64,000 nucleotides of DNA from Streptomyces sp. HM190 (GCF_009857135.1 NZ_CP047318.1:5642001-5706000); one strand, 5' to 3'; shown: positions 40,101 to 47,362, counted from the first letter of the stretch. The notes: generated by a model from the letters alone, not told the origin. Program-made: numbers and translations.

Positions 40101-40988
40101 GCCACCTACTGCGTCTACAACGCCGAGGAGTGCAACGAGAAGGCCGCGGCCGTCGCCCGGGGCAACGTCATCAAGGACGTCGTCGCCACGGGGCTGCTGG
40201 CCTACCTGGGCGGCGCGGCCGGCGCGGGGCGCCGGGGCGCAGTGCCCTGCAACAGCTTCGTCCCGGGCACCCAGGTCCTCATGGCCGACGGCACCACCAA
40301 GCCCATCGAGGACGTGAGGACCGGGGACAAGGTCCTCGCCAGGGACCCGAAGACCGGCCGCACCGAGGTCAAGACGGTCACCGCCGAGATCCTCGGCCAA
40401 GGCCAAAAGCACCTGGTCCGGCTGACGCTGTCGGTGGAAACCGACGGCGGGAGGCGGACCACCTCGGTCACCGCGACAGCCGAACACCCCTTCTGGGTTC
40501 CGGAGATCGGGACCTGGGTGGACGCCACGGACCTGACGGCCGGCGAGGAACTCGCCGCCCCGTCCGGAGCCGTGGTCCGGATCACCGGCATCCGCCACTG
40601 GACCGAGTCGGCCACCGTGCACAACCTCACCGTGGCCGACATGCACACCTACTATGTGCTGGCGGGTGAGACGCCGGTCCTGGTGCACAATGCCGGCAAC
40701 AATCCGCCGACGCCGAACATCATTCTGCGCGGTGTGCAGCAGATCAAGGATGGAACGCTGCAGCAGCGGAGAAACCCCGACGGCTCCTTGGACTTCTTCA
40801 ACAACTACGAGAAAAACAGAAGGAACAACTGGTGGGTGGGCGCAAAGATCTACGCACCGGATCCTGGGAACGATGACTACCGCATCCTCGAGAAAAACGG
40901 CCAGTACAGGTGGGTGGGCCCGAAGGGGAACGTCAAGGGCGCAGGGCATTTCTACGGAAAGCTCATGAACATCCCGGGCTGCAACTGA
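34149..40988 (+). CDS. RHS/YD-repeat polymorphic toxin with pretoxin Hint domain
   Basis: The 2279-residue protein has an N-terminal signal peptide, an SpvB/TcdB-like N-terminal region (AYDMAVPKVPGGLTPQVGLSYSS), and a long YD-repeat shell with many YDGLGR/YDYxxRGE units. The RHS core ends in GRFLSVDP near residue 1821. A pretoxin Hint domain runs from Cys2034 (CNSFVPGTQVLM) to VHN2181. The last 98 residues, rich in Asn, Trp and Tyr (WWVGAKIY, YRILEKNGQYRWV), form the variable toxin. RHS shells encapsulate the toxin, and the Hint domain is thought to release it by autocleavage. The last 98 residues match no toxin I can name. An AGGAGAG ribosome site precedes the ATG. Confidence 0.9.
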   Translation: MKSTPRRRTGRPWRQVALATAAVLTGTLIQASGAPAVAQAWQKPALPKAEKPVAGGPAGKAVPRKVMKGPRTPAEAPATAWPKATAATVTLDKDATQVKGTPLTLDTRGTRAKDAADGSYTVRVLSRKAARKTGVDGPVFTVTPGEAGTPRAGKVRAGLDYSSFAGLYGGNYASRLTLVQLPACALTTPQKKQCRAARPVTTVNNADKQTLTAKSVSLSSGSATVLAATTSASSDKGDYKATSLSPSSTWNTDLSSGSFAWAYDMAVPKVPGGLTPQVGLSYSSGGVDGRTGNSNNQASWVGDGFDLAPGFIERSYKSCEKDGATNADGKEPGDLCWAYDNATLSLNGSGGELVPNGTNSWKLQNDDGTKVDRLYGSTDNVRSNGARDDEYWRVTTPDGTRYYFGYNRLPGWAGGNETTDSTWTVPVFGNNADEPCHASTFAASWCQQGWRWNLDYVVDRRGNAVAYYYDKETNSYGRNLKAADDTPYERGGTLDRVEYGLKSNAMYSAKALAKADFTSSERCIPDSSTTCSSISTDSPYWYDTPWDLNCEEGKDCDNGRYSPAFFTRKRLTEVATQVYDGSGYKNVDSWKLTHRWGMADTDYQLLLDSVQRTGHDGTSSITLPKTTFAYKQLANRLDRTGDGYAPFIKSRLSTIADDSGGQIDVNYSAPVCDFDALPTPQTNTTRCFPQYIGGSSSDDPELQWFNKYVVDSVTSTDRTGGSPDQVTQYDYLDGAAWHYDDDDGMSKAKLRTWSQWRGYGHVRVRTGGQGGASAMKTQTDSYFLRGMDGDRKDPSGGTKSVSVTLGDGEGDPITDHESQAGFAYRTVTYSGPGGKVLGKTVSRPWHKETAKKVRDWGTVTANFTGTASTRSWTSLDDGAGAKWRITSVSEAHDPATGLVVQSEDLGDTTTASDNQCTRTTYVEGSVPLATPARVETVATACDATTSRPADVISDVRTAYDGGAYGVAATKGDPTRTAKLKTYNGTTAVYLESSSTFDGYGRALTTTDLTADVTVTSSGVLTRTARSGGRTTTTAYNPTTGFPTSSTVTTPPATAGDSATTQTSTTTYEALRGLPLTETDTNGKVTSYAYDALGRVTKVWLPDRTTGQTPSSEFTYTITDGKPVAVGTKTIGNSGAQDTSYTLYDGLLRPRQTQSPGPDGGTLLADTFYDERGLKTKEFATYYITTAPSTTLFKPADALSVETQNRYTYDGLGRVTELKAIAGNGDGGKVLGVTKTLYGGDRTTVIPPVGGTAQTAVTDARGRTTELRLLHSRSADAAYDTTSYDYSPRGELTKVTDPAGNSWTWTYDLMGRLTDTTDPDKGAGHLEYDDRSLMTLSRNAKGVLAHVYDGLGRKTEMRDNSSSGTLRAKWVYDTISGAKGQLASSSRFSGGQEYKSSVVAYDRLYRPLRTSVTIPSSEGDLQGTYLSATSYNASGTVQGIGYPKAGDLAANTVTYTYEDGTLRPVGISGPLNLTASTKYSLTGKPLQYSMAANGGKATYETNTYEFGTQRLATSRVDRQDIAGVDQLNTYTYDEAGNVLSVSDTSRSGTDNQCFSYDHLGRVKEAWAQSTTGCVATPTTDAVGGPAPYWTSYTYDKVGNRLTETQHATAAGGSDTKREYHYPDPGAERPHAVTSVDNTAGTVKSRDSFTYDDVGNTRTRLLSDGTSQTLDWDTEGHLTKVTEPVEGGSDKITEYLYDSEGNRLIGRTPTETTLYLGPTEITLAKGSTAPKATRYFDLGGGHTAVQANDGKISFTLADHHGTAQLSVDATTQALTQRRTLPFGGPRGTEPTSWTGTKGFVGGTIDKATGLTHLGAREYDPTLGRFLSVDPVFTDSDPQQMHGYTYANNNPLTHSDPAGTEIGSRPNSCQYDLKYCSKHTQKEVGYDAKSGTTDYRRGNIYKRSQAAKKHWVAANTPVSNDLDHLADDYWSPRMNGEFTDDFWYNPVYESSQKGREGTACFGREGCRQAYLYVLHGGKDVEKAKEIAATYCVYNAEECNEKAAAVARGNVIKDVVATGLLAYLGGAAGAGRRGAVPCNSFVPGTQVLMADGTTKPIEDVRTGDKVLARDPKTGRTEVKTVTAEILGQGQKHLVRLTLSVETDGGRRTTSVTATAEHPFWVPEIGTWVDATDLTAGEELAAPSGAVVRITGIRHWTESATVHNLTVADMHTYYVLAGETPVLVHNAGNNPPTPNIILRGVQQIKDGTLQQRRNPDGSLDFFNNYEKNRRNNWWVGAKIYAPDPGNDDYRILEKNGQYRWVGPKGNVKGAGHFYGKLMNIPGCN

Positions 40989-41003
40989 GGTGTGAGGAGG
41001 TAC

Positions 41004-41585
41004 ATGGTCGTGAATACCGAGATGCTGACGCAGGCGATGAAGGACGCCGGTCTGCGATTCCTGGGCCTGAGGCGTGGAACGGGCATCCCTCCGTACATCG
41101 CCGGGATGGTCACGTCATGCCACCCCGACGACGGCCGCCGGGACCGGACCGCCGCGCTCGACGACCACGCCCGGGTTCCGAAGGCGAACGCCGGCTGGTT
41201 CGAACTGGCGACGAAGTGTGGCTTGTTCTCCGCCGACCGCCAGTTCCTGCTCTCCGTCAGCATGCCTCGCCCCGACGCGGTCGACGAGACGGATGTCGAG
41301 GGCGTCTGGGGGCTGGTCGAGCTCCTGGACGACTGGGACATCATGGGCGCGGGTTGTGCGGCCGGTGTCACCGGGAGCCGATACGGCTTTCCCGCGTTCG
41401 TCATGTCCGCTCTCGACGGATCGGTCTTCGTGCAGGGAACGGTGTGGCAGGACAGCATCGGCACTGCGGCTCTCCCCAGGCCTGACCGTGTGCGGTCTCT
41501 CCGGGAGGTCGCCCGTCTGAGCGTCGGCAAGCCCTACCGATCAGCCGCCGAGAACGAGGACACGCTGGCCTGGCTCGCCAGGTAG
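41004..41585 (+). CDS. Putative immunity protein to the RHS toxin
   Basis: This 193-residue cytosolic-looking protein has no signal peptide or membrane segment. It starts 15 bases after the toxin stop with a GAGGAGG ribosome site. A small gene directly behind a polymorphic toxin is the standard place for an immunity gene. I recognise no family; VEGVWGLVELLDDWD and SVFVQGTVWQDSIGTA suggest an alpha/beta fold. Immunity function is inferred from position only. A GTG twelve bases upstream is an alternative start, but ATG at 41004 fits the ribosome site better. Confidence 0.65.
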   Translation: MVVNTEMLTQAMKDAGLRFLGLRRGTGIPPYIAGMVTSCHPDDGRRDRTAALDDHARVPKANAGWFELATKCGLFSADRQFLLSVSMPRPDAVDETDVEGVWGLVELLDDWDIMGAGCAAGVTGSRYGFPAFVMSALDGSVFVQGTVWQDSIGTAALPRPDRVRSLREVARLSVGKPYRSAAENEDTLAWLAR

Positions 41586-41879
41586 GAACAAGCACACAAA
41601 GGGATGCCCCCCGCCCGAATGCGGCGGGGCTTCCCACGGCAGAGGAGCGGATCTGCCCCCGCGCCGCTTCCGACGACGCCCCGGACCCCACCCGGTCCGG
41701 GGCGCCGCGGTGTGTCAGGCGTCGGCCCCACTTCTGGGCCGGTGCCTCGCGGTGACGACAGCGTCCCCACGATCCTGGAGCACCTGGAGGGGGTGCGCGA
41801 GGAGGTCCTCGCCTGGGAGAAGCGGGCGCGGGCTACGGCGTTCGACGCGTGAGCGTGGGCGTGGGCGGGCGTGGGAGCC

Positions 41880-42305
41880 TCAGCCGGTCGCGGGGCGCAG
41901 CCGCTCGTAGCAGTCGTAGTTGCGCTGGGCGGTGATCTTTCCGTCGCGGAACTCGAGGAACGTCGCGATGTGGGCGCGCAGCACCCGTCCCGCGGCCAGG
42001 TCGCCGACGGGTACGGCCAGGGTGCCGGACCAGGTGACCTCCAGGGCGACCTGGGTCCCGGAGGCCACCGCGTTGATCACTTCGAAGTGCTGGTCGGCGA
42101 GCACGGACCGACCCTGCCGCGACGCGGCGATCAGGTCCGGCAGCCGGCGGACGGTGCCGTCGGGGAAGAGGGCGTTCGGCAACTGTGTGTGGACGGCGTC
42201 CGGGTGGAAGTAGGCGGCGAGTTCCTCGTCCGGGGCGAAGCGGGACACCGCCTGGTGGTAGCGGACGGCGGTACGGACATCGGGGTGCTCAGAGAACTCC
42301 GGCAT
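41880..42305 (-). CDS. SnoaL-like / NTF2-like protein
   Basis: The 141-residue protein has an NTF2-like cone pattern: a helical opening (VRTAVRYHQAVSRFAPDEELAAYFH), PDAVHTQLP, VALEVTWSGTLAVPVG, then a C-terminal FLEFRDGKITAQRNYDCYERL typical of SnoaL-like polyketide-cyclase relatives and limonene-epoxide-hydrolase-type proteins. The substrate is unknown. It is divergent from a MarR gene across four 14-bp repeats, so it is the probable MarR target. The ATG giving MPEFSEHP was chosen over an upstream in-frame start inside the repeat region. Confidence 0.82.
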   Translation of the reverse strand: MPEFSEHPDVRTAVRYHQAVSRFAPDEELAAYFHPDAVHTQLPNALFPDGTVRRLPDLIAASRQGRSVLADQHFEVINAVASGTQVALEVTWSGTLAVPVGDLAAGRVLRAHIATFLEFRDGKITAQRNYDCYERLRPATG

Positions 42306-42319
42306 GTCCACAACCTTAG

Positions 42320-42375
42320 TTGCACATGTGTGGTTGCACAATCAAGGTTGCCCAATCGGGGTTGTCCAATGGGAG
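42320..42375. promoter_or_regulatory. Four 14-bp direct repeats between SnoaL-like and MarR genes
   Basis: TTGCACATGTGTGG, TTGCACAATCAAGG, TTGCCCAATCGGGG and TTGTCCAATGGGAG follow each other without gaps. The consensus is TTGYMCAATCNRGG-like, with the last copy ending ten bases before the MarR ATG. Position and periodicity suggest an operator for the MarR protein. MarR sites are usually palindromes; here TTGCACA with TGTGTGG also gives a partial dyad. Confidence 0.55.
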
Positions 42376-42384
42376 AGTGGGCCC

Positions 42385-42867
42385 ATGCAGCAGCCACTCG
42401 ACCCGCGCGACCTCGACACCGGCACCCTCGCCCTCTTCGCCGGCCTCGCCGCCGCCTCCACCGTCCAGGACGGACTCGCCGCCGCCGGCTTCCCCGACCT
42501 GCGCATGTCGCACGGCTATGTCTTCCAGCACCTCCTGCACGCCCGGCCCACCATCGGCGAACTCGCCGAGAAGCTCGACATGACCCAGCAGGGCGCCTCC
42601 AAGGCGGTCGCCGAACTGGAGCGCCTCGGCTACGCCGAACGGCTGCCCGACCCCCAGGACGCCCGCGTCCGGCGCGTCACGCTCACGCCCCGCGGCGGGG
42701 AAGCCGTGGCCACCGCCCGCCGTGCGCGGGCGGCGCTGGAGGAGCGCCTCCGGCAGCGTTTCGGCGCCCCCGCCCTCGATGCCGCCCGTGCCCTGCTCGC
42801 CGACCTCCTCGACGACCTCGGCGGCGCCGCAGCCGTCCGCCGCCGCGAGGTCAGGCCGCCCCGCTGA
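42385..42867 (+). CDS. MarR-family transcriptional regulator
   Basis: The 160-residue winged-helix protein has the MarR recognition region (TIGELAEKLDMTQQGASKAV, then ELERLGYAERLPDPQDARVR and the wing VTLTPRGGEAV). Family members are dimeric repressors that leave DNA on binding phenolic or other small ligands. Its own operator is probably the repeat block just upstream, giving autoregulation together with the divergent SnoaL-like gene. The start is the ATG giving MQQPLDPRD, after GGGAGAG. It converges on the PLP-enzyme gene, with 25 bases between stops and no clear hairpin. Confidence 0.9.
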   Translation: MQQPLDPRDLDTGTLALFAGLAAASTVQDGLAAAGFPDLRMSHGYVFQHLLHARPTIGELAEKLDMTQQGASKAVAELERLGYAERLPDPQDARVRRVTLTPRGGEAVATARRARAALEERLRQRFGAPALDAARALLADLLDDLGGAAAVRRREVRPPR

Positions 42868-42892
42868 CACCGTGGCCCAGCTTGTTCTTTGG

Positions 42893-44014
42893 CTACCAAG
42901 ACGCCCCGTCAGCCCCCGCGACCCCCGACTTCAACCCCGCCCCGCACAACGGCACCACCGCCGAGCGGCCTCCGAGTGCCCCCTCCCGTACGGCGGCCCA
43001 GCAGGCCACCCCCGTCGCCTCGACGAACAGGCCGCGGGAGGCGAGGTCGCGCTGGGCGTGGCGGAGCTGGTCCTCGGTGACCGTGAGGAACCTGCCGCCC
43101 GAGTCCCGCACGGCCCGCAGGATCTGACGGGCCCGGGGCGGGCGCGGGATGGCGATGCCCTCGGCGAGGGTCGGCGCCATGGGGGTGGACCCGACGAGAT
43201 CGTCCGCGCCCTCGGCCCACGCGTGGGCCAGGGGGGCGACCGCGGCCGACTGGACGGCGTACAGGGCCGGGCGGCGGTCGATCAGGCCCGCCGAGTGGAG
43301 TTCGGCGACGGCGAGAGCGGCGCCGAGCAGCAGCGTGCCGTTGCCGACCGGGACGACCAGGACGTCCGGGAGGCGGCCGCCGAGGTCCTCCCAGAGTTCG
43401 TGGACGTAGGTCTTCGTACCGTGCAGGAAGTAGGGGTTGTAGACGTGCGAGGCGTAGAAGACGCCCTCCTCGTCCGCCGCTTCGCGGGCCGCGGCCGCCG
43501 CCGCCTCGCGGTCCCCCTCGACGATCCGGAGCCGCGCGCCGTGGACGTCGATCTGCTCCAGCTTCTTGGCCGAGGTGCCGAAGGGGACGTACACCGTGCA
43601 GGGCAGCGCGGCGCGCGCGCAGTACGCGGCGATCGCCGTGCCCGCGTTGCCGCTGCTGTCGGCGACGACCCCGCGCGGCCCCAGCCGCAGCGCCAGTTCG
43701 GCGAGGAGCACCGCGCCCCGGTCCTTGAAGGACAGCGTCGGCATCAGGTAGTCGAGCTTCGCGGAGATGCTGTCCGTCAGCTCGACCAGCGGGGTGCGGC
43801 CCTCGCCGAGGGACACCGACGGTGTGGCGAGGGGAAGGCATTCGGCGTACCGCCAGAGCGAGTTCACCCGGCCGGCCAGGGACTTGAGGGGCGCGGGGGT
43901 GGGTGCGAAGTCGAGGTCCAGGGGGCCGCGGCAGGCCGGGCAGCACCAGGCGAGGGAGGCGGAGGGGACGCGCGTGCCGTCCGTCGGGCAGAAGCGATCC
44001 GGCAGAGGTGTCAT
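42893..44014 (-). CDS. Threonine-synthase-like PLP-dependent enzyme with zinc ribbon
   Basis: The 373-residue fold type II PLP enzyme has the Schiff-base lysine in LSFKDRG, a phosphate loop DSSGNAGTAIAAY, and a late glycine-rich PVGNGTLLLG. The N-terminus carries FCPTDG and CCPAC, a likely zinc-ribbon seen in archaeal and actinobacterial threonine-synthase-like proteins. The usual reaction is O-phosphohomoserine to threonine. Being away from hom/thrB, it may be a paralogue acting on another beta- or gamma-substituted amino acid. ATG start. Confidence 0.85.
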   Translation of the reverse strand: MTPLPDRFCPTDGTRVPSASLAWCCPACRGPLDLDFAPTPAPLKSLAGRVNSLWRYAECLPLATPSVSLGEGRTPLVELTDSISAKLDYLMPTLSFKDRGAVLLAELALRLGPRGVVADSSGNAGTAIAAYCARAALPCTVYVPFGTSAKKLEQIDVHGARLRIVEGDREAAAAAAREAADEEGVFYASHVYNPYFLHGTKTYVHELWEDLGGRLPDVLVVPVGNGTLLLGAALAVAELHSAGLIDRRPALYAVQSAAVAPLAHAWAEGADDLVGSTPMAPTLAEGIAIPRPPRARQILRAVRDSGGRFLTVTEDQLRHAQRDLASRGLFVEATGVACWAAVREGALGGRSAVVPLCGAGLKSGVAGADGASW

Positions 44015-44444
44015 GCACGCAGGGTAAGTGGGCGTGCCGAGGACGGTGACGTATGACGGTGTGTCACGGCAGGGGGAAGCTCCGGGTGAGCGACAACGCG
44101 GCGCAGGACACGGGCCGCATCGACGTGTGGGCCCTCCGGTTCTGATCCCGCACCTGGCTTCCGGCCTCCTCCGCCCCGGGTTCCTCCGCCTCGGGTTCCT
44201 CGTCCCGGGGCGGAGATTCCGGATCCCGACCTCCCGACTGCCCGACCGCCCGGCCCCCGGGGCCGGGCCGGCCGCGAGCGGGCGGGAGCGACACCGCCGG
44301 TGCCGGGTCCGCCGGTACCGGGCGCTCCGGGGCCGCGCCCCGCGCCCCGCGTGCCGCTCCGCCCGGCCCGCGCTTACCATCGCCAAGCCGTATGAAAGTC
44401 GTACGCCAGTTCCCCTTCACTTCGGCGCAAGGAGCACGCGACCC
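44015..44444. other. Divergent intergenic region, nothing recognised
   Basis: About 430 bases between the PLP-enzyme gene (leftward) and the DUF4190-like gene (rightward). It is G/C-rich and contains near-repeats of CTCCGCC(T/C)CGGGTTCCTC around 44167-44201. No gene or hairpin is convincing; it must contain both promoters. Confidence 0.4.
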
Positions 44445-45665
44445 GTGGCCACACCCCCGCCCTCCGGGGCCCAGCCGCCCCAGGGCGGCCCGTTCCCGCC
44501 TCCGGGACAGCCGCAGCCCGCGCCGGGACAGCCGCAGTCCGTGCCGGGGCAGCCGTACCCGATGGCCCCCCAGCCCTGGGGGCAGGCATGGGGGAGGGCC
44601 TACCCGGCGCCGCTGTCCCCGCCGGTCAACGGGCTCGCGATCGCCGCGCTCGTCCTCGGCCTCATGTGCCTGCTGCCGGGCGCGGGTCTGGTCCTCGGCG
44701 TCCTCGCCCTGGTGCAGATCAGGCGGAAGGGGGAGCGCGGCACGGGCATGGCGGTGGCCGGAATCGCGCTGTCGACGACCGGCGCGCTGCTGATGGCGCT
44801 CGCGCTCACCACGGGCGGCGCGCGCGACGCGTGGGACGGCTTCCGGGACGCGGCGAGCGGCGCGGGAACCACCTTCACGGTCCAGAAGGGCGAGTGCTTC
44901 GACACGCCGAACGGCTCTCTGGAGGGCTACGCGTACGACGTCGACGTGGTGCCGTGCGAGGGCAGGCACGACGCCGAGGTGTTCGCCGAGTTCCGGCTGC
45001 CGGACGGGGAGTACCCGGGCGACGACGAGGTCGAGGACACCGCCGGCAGCCGGTGCTACGACCTCTCCGCCGCGTACGTCATGGACACCTGGGCGATGCC
45101 GGCCGACGTCGACGTGTACTACTACACGCCCACCCGGCAGAGCTGGCGGTACGGCGACCGCCAGGTGGCCTGTGTGTACGGCAACGAGGACGCGGAGGCC
45201 GGCCTGACCGGCTCGCTGCGCCGGGACGGGACCACGCTCGACGCCGACCAGTTCGCGTTCCTCCAGGCCGACGCCCTCCTCAACGAGGCGTTCGAAGGCC
45301 TGCCCGACACGGACTACGTCGGCGACGACCTGCCCGCCCACAAGGCGTGGGCGCCCGACGTGGTCGACGCCCTGGAGCGGCAGGCCGCGGCCCTGCGGGC
45401 GCACGACTGGGAGCCCGGCGCCGAGAAGGCGGTGACCGACTACGCCAAGGCCCTGGACCGGGCCCGCGAGGAGTGGCAGGGCGCCGCCGACGCGGACGAC
45501 GCCGACGAGTTCGGTGACCACTGGGACCGGGCGCACCGGCTGACCGACGGCCCCAAGGCGGTCACGGCGCGCGAGGCTCTGGGGCTGGCCACCGCTCCGG
45601 AGGTCACCGACGAGGACGGCACGGGCGAGGGCGACGGCGGGAGTGAGCCCCGCGCACAGGTGTGA
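44445..45665 (+). CDS. DUF4190-like membrane protein with septum-formation-type extracellular domain
   Basis: The 406-residue protein has a Pro/Gln-rich cytosolic N-terminus (residues 1-55). Two membrane segments separated by a short RRKGERGTG loop follow (about 60-85 and 95-120), the DUF4190 pattern. An extracytoplasmic domain comes next, with paired cysteines (KGECFD, VVPCEGRHDAEVF, SRCYDLS, VACVY) like the actinobacterial septum-formation family. The tail is acidic and helical. The function is not known. The GTG start follows AAGGAG by ten bases and was preferred over more distant starts in a frame that stays open upstream. Confidence 0.82.
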   Translation: MATPPPSGAQPPQGGPFPPPGQPQPAPGQPQSVPGQPYPMAPQPWGQAWGRAYPAPLSPPVNGLAIAALVLGLMCLLPGAGLVLGVLALVQIRRKGERGTGMAVAGIALSTTGALLMALALTTGGARDAWDGFRDAASGAGTTFTVQKGECFDTPNGSLEGYAYDVDVVPCEGRHDAEVFAEFRLPDGEYPGDDEVEDTAGSRCYDLSAAYVMDTWAMPADVDVYYYTPTRQSWRYGDRQVACVYGNEDAEAGLTGSLRRDGTTLDADQFAFLQADALLNEAFEGLPDTDYVGDDLPAHKAWAPDVVDALERQAAALRAHDWEPGAEKAVTDYAKALDRAREEWQGAADADDADEFGDHWDRAHRLTDGPKAVTAREALGLATAPEVTDEDGTGEGDGGSEPRAQV

Positions 45666-45812
45666 CGGCGTCCATAGCGGGGAGAAAGTGCCTGCGTAAA
45701 GGCTTCCTGGGGGGCATGTCATCACATCGAGTGATTCCTTGGCCTTTGCTTGCATGACACAACCCACGGTTGCCAGGCTGTTGCTGTCTGTACAACCTGA
45801 TGGGAGCGGCCA
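45666..45812 (+). promoter_or_regulatory. Promoter/operator region of the GntR gene
   Basis: This 147-base gap has a dyad ATCAC-5-GTGAT near 45722-45736. Close to the start it also has TTG...TGTCTGTACAAC, which resembles the GT-x-TA-x-AC sites of HutC-type GntR regulators. Autoregulation is plausible but unproven. Confidence 0.3.
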
Positions 45813-46565
45813 GTGACTTTCGGTGAGCAGCCGGCGTACCTGCGTGTCGCGGGTGATCTCCGCAAGAAGATCGTGAACGGATCGCTGCCGCCGCACACCC
45901 GCCTCCCCTCCCAGGCGCGGATCCGCGAGGAGTACGGCGTCTCCGACACGGTCGCGCTGGAGGCGCGCAAGGTGCTCATGGCCGAGGGGCTGGTCGAGGG
46001 CCGGTCGGGATCGGGCACGTATGTGCGGGAGCGGCCGGTGCCACGCAGAGTGGCCCGTTCCGGTTTCCGCCCCGCCGGCGGCGCCACGCCGTTCCGGCAG
46101 GAGCAGGCCGACGCAGCCGCCCGCGGCACCTGGGAGTCGCGCAGCGAACAGGCCGAGGCGAGCGGCGCGATCGCGGAGCGGCTGGCCATCCAGCCCGGTG
46201 ACCGCGTGATGTGCACGAAGTACACCTTCCGGGACGCGGGCGAGGTGATGATGCTCTCCACCTCCTGGGAGCCCCTCGCCCTCACCGGGCGCACCCCGGT
46301 GATGCTGCCGGAGGAGGGTCCGCTCGGCGGCATGGGGGTCGTCGAGCGCATGGCCGCCATCGACGTGATCGTGGACAACGTCACGGAGGAGGTCGGCGCG
46401 CGCCCCGGCCTCGCGGAGGAACTCCTCGCTCTCGGCGGCGTCCCCGGCCATGTCGTCCTGGTCGTACAGCGGACGTACTTCGCCTCGGGCCGCCCGGTGG
46501 AGACGGCGGACGTGGTGGTGCCGGCCGACCGGTACCGGGTGTCCTACCACCTGCCGGTCAAGTGA
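45813..46565 (+). CDS. GntR-family regulator, HutC/UTRA type
   Basis: The 250-residue protein has an N-terminal winged helix (LRVAGDLRKKIVNGSLPPHT, RLPSQARIREEYGVSDTVAL, GLVEGRSGSGTYV) and a C-terminal UTRA ligand-binding domain (about 95-245). Its pattern is AIAERLAIQPGDRVM followed by VEETADVVVPADRYRV-like strands. HutC-subfamily proteins respond to amino-sugar, histidine-like or other small effectors and usually repress a nearby operon. No obvious target gene adjoins it, so it may be autoregulatory or act elsewhere. GTG start after GGGAGCGG. Confidence 0.9.
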   Translation: MTFGEQPAYLRVAGDLRKKIVNGSLPPHTRLPSQARIREEYGVSDTVALEARKVLMAEGLVEGRSGSGTYVRERPVPRRVARSGFRPAGGATPFRQEQADAAARGTWESRSEQAEASGAIAERLAIQPGDRVMCTKYTFRDAGEVMMLSTSWEPLALTGRTPVMLPEEGPLGGMGVVERMAAIDVIVDNVTEEVGARPGLAEELLALGGVPGHVVLVVQRTYFASGRPVETADVVVPADRYRVSYHLPVK

Positions 46566-47116
46566 GCGACGCCGACGGCCCGTCGGGGCCTGTCCCTCCA
46601 CCGGCCCTCGTTCGTCCACCGGCCCTCGTTCGTTCGCCGGTGCCGGTCCGCCCTTCGATGCCCGTCCGTTCGCCGTGGTCTGCGCGCCCGTCCGGCAATC
46701 CGTAGATCCCGTGCTTATCGGACGATGGCGGGGCGTGGGTCAAGTGGCCCTTTCCGGAGGGGAGTCGGCGGCGGTGCGGGCTTTCGGGGGCATCCGAACG
46801 CCGTTCGAATCCGGTCGTTCTCGACGTGCGGGGATCGTGTGCCCGGAGGGGGCGCCCGGGTGCCCTGAAGGTGCTGGGCGGCTGCTCGTCGGGGGACGTG
46901 GCGGCGCGCGGGTGGTGAGCGGCGGCGCGTTCGACGGAGTGCAGCCCTCTCATCTTGGCTTGTTGCGTACCTCTTTGTGAAAAGACGGATTCGCTGCGTA
47001 AAGGTTGGGCGTACGCTCGGGCATATGCGGATTGCGGTTTCCTTAGGCGGCGGGGTGCGGCGGAATCCGGGGACGGGACTCGGGCCGGCCGGGGTGGGAA
47101 GGAGCGGTGGGGGGCG
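46566..47116. other. 551-base region without a recognised gene
   Basis: It contains two and a half copies of an 18-base unit (CCACCGGCCCTCGTTCGT) near 46599-46634. Open frames on both strands are low-complexity and resemble no family. Sequence near 46970-47040 is relatively A/T-rich and could be the promoter of the small gene that follows. Confidence 0.4.
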
Positions 47117-47317
47117 ATGAACGACGGCACGATCACTCTTCCCTGGCTCGTCATCAGGCAGGACGACAACGGCAACCGCTACCGCGTCGGCCGGTACGCG
47201 ACCCGCGCCGAGGCGCAGAAGATAGCCGACAGCCTCGACCGTCGCGGGCACAAGCAGCTCTACTGGGTCGAGCGCATAGGGCAGAACGGCCAGAATGCCC
47301 AGAGTGGGAGCAAGTGA
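47117..47317 (+). CDS. Small SPOR-like conserved protein
   Basis: A 66-residue protein, ITLPWLVIRQDDNGNRYRVG then RYATRAEAQKIADSLDRRGH, then QLYWVERI. The pattern of a short strand, a YATRAEAQKIADSL helix and a final strand is like a minimal SPOR-type domain found in small Streptomyces proteins. It has no signal peptide or membrane segment. ATG after GGAGCGGTGGGG. It lies 45 bases upstream of the Nudix gene and may be cotranscribed. The function is unknown. Confidence 0.7.
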   Translation: MNDGTITLPWLVIRQDDNGNRYRVGRYATRAEAQKIADSLDRRGHKQLYWVERIGQNGQNAQSGSK

Positions 47318-47362
47318 TTCAGCGGGTCCGGCGCCTGTGTCCGCTCCCGTAGGCTCCCGCGC

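Noticed and set aside
34155..40949. A 2264-residue open frame on the minus strand opposite the RHS gene
   Set aside because: It mirrors the third-position G/C bias of the RHS gene; composition is Val/Gly/Arg-rich with no domain. The RHS reading has clear YD repeats, Hint and signal peptide.
41604..41852. 82-residue open frame after the immunity gene, ending in a helical EHLEGVREEVLAWEKRARA segment
   Set aside because: No ribosome site or family match, and the first half is low-complexity. It could be a relic of a lost gene, but I cannot support it.
42320..42375. The four 14-bp repeats considered as a CRISPR array
   Set aside because: Repeats are contiguous with no spacers, far too short, and no cas genes are near.
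46558..47175. 205-residue minus-strand open frame in the gap after the GntR gene
   Set aside because: Low-complexity Arg/Pro/Ser composition, overlaps the small plus-strand gene, no family pattern.
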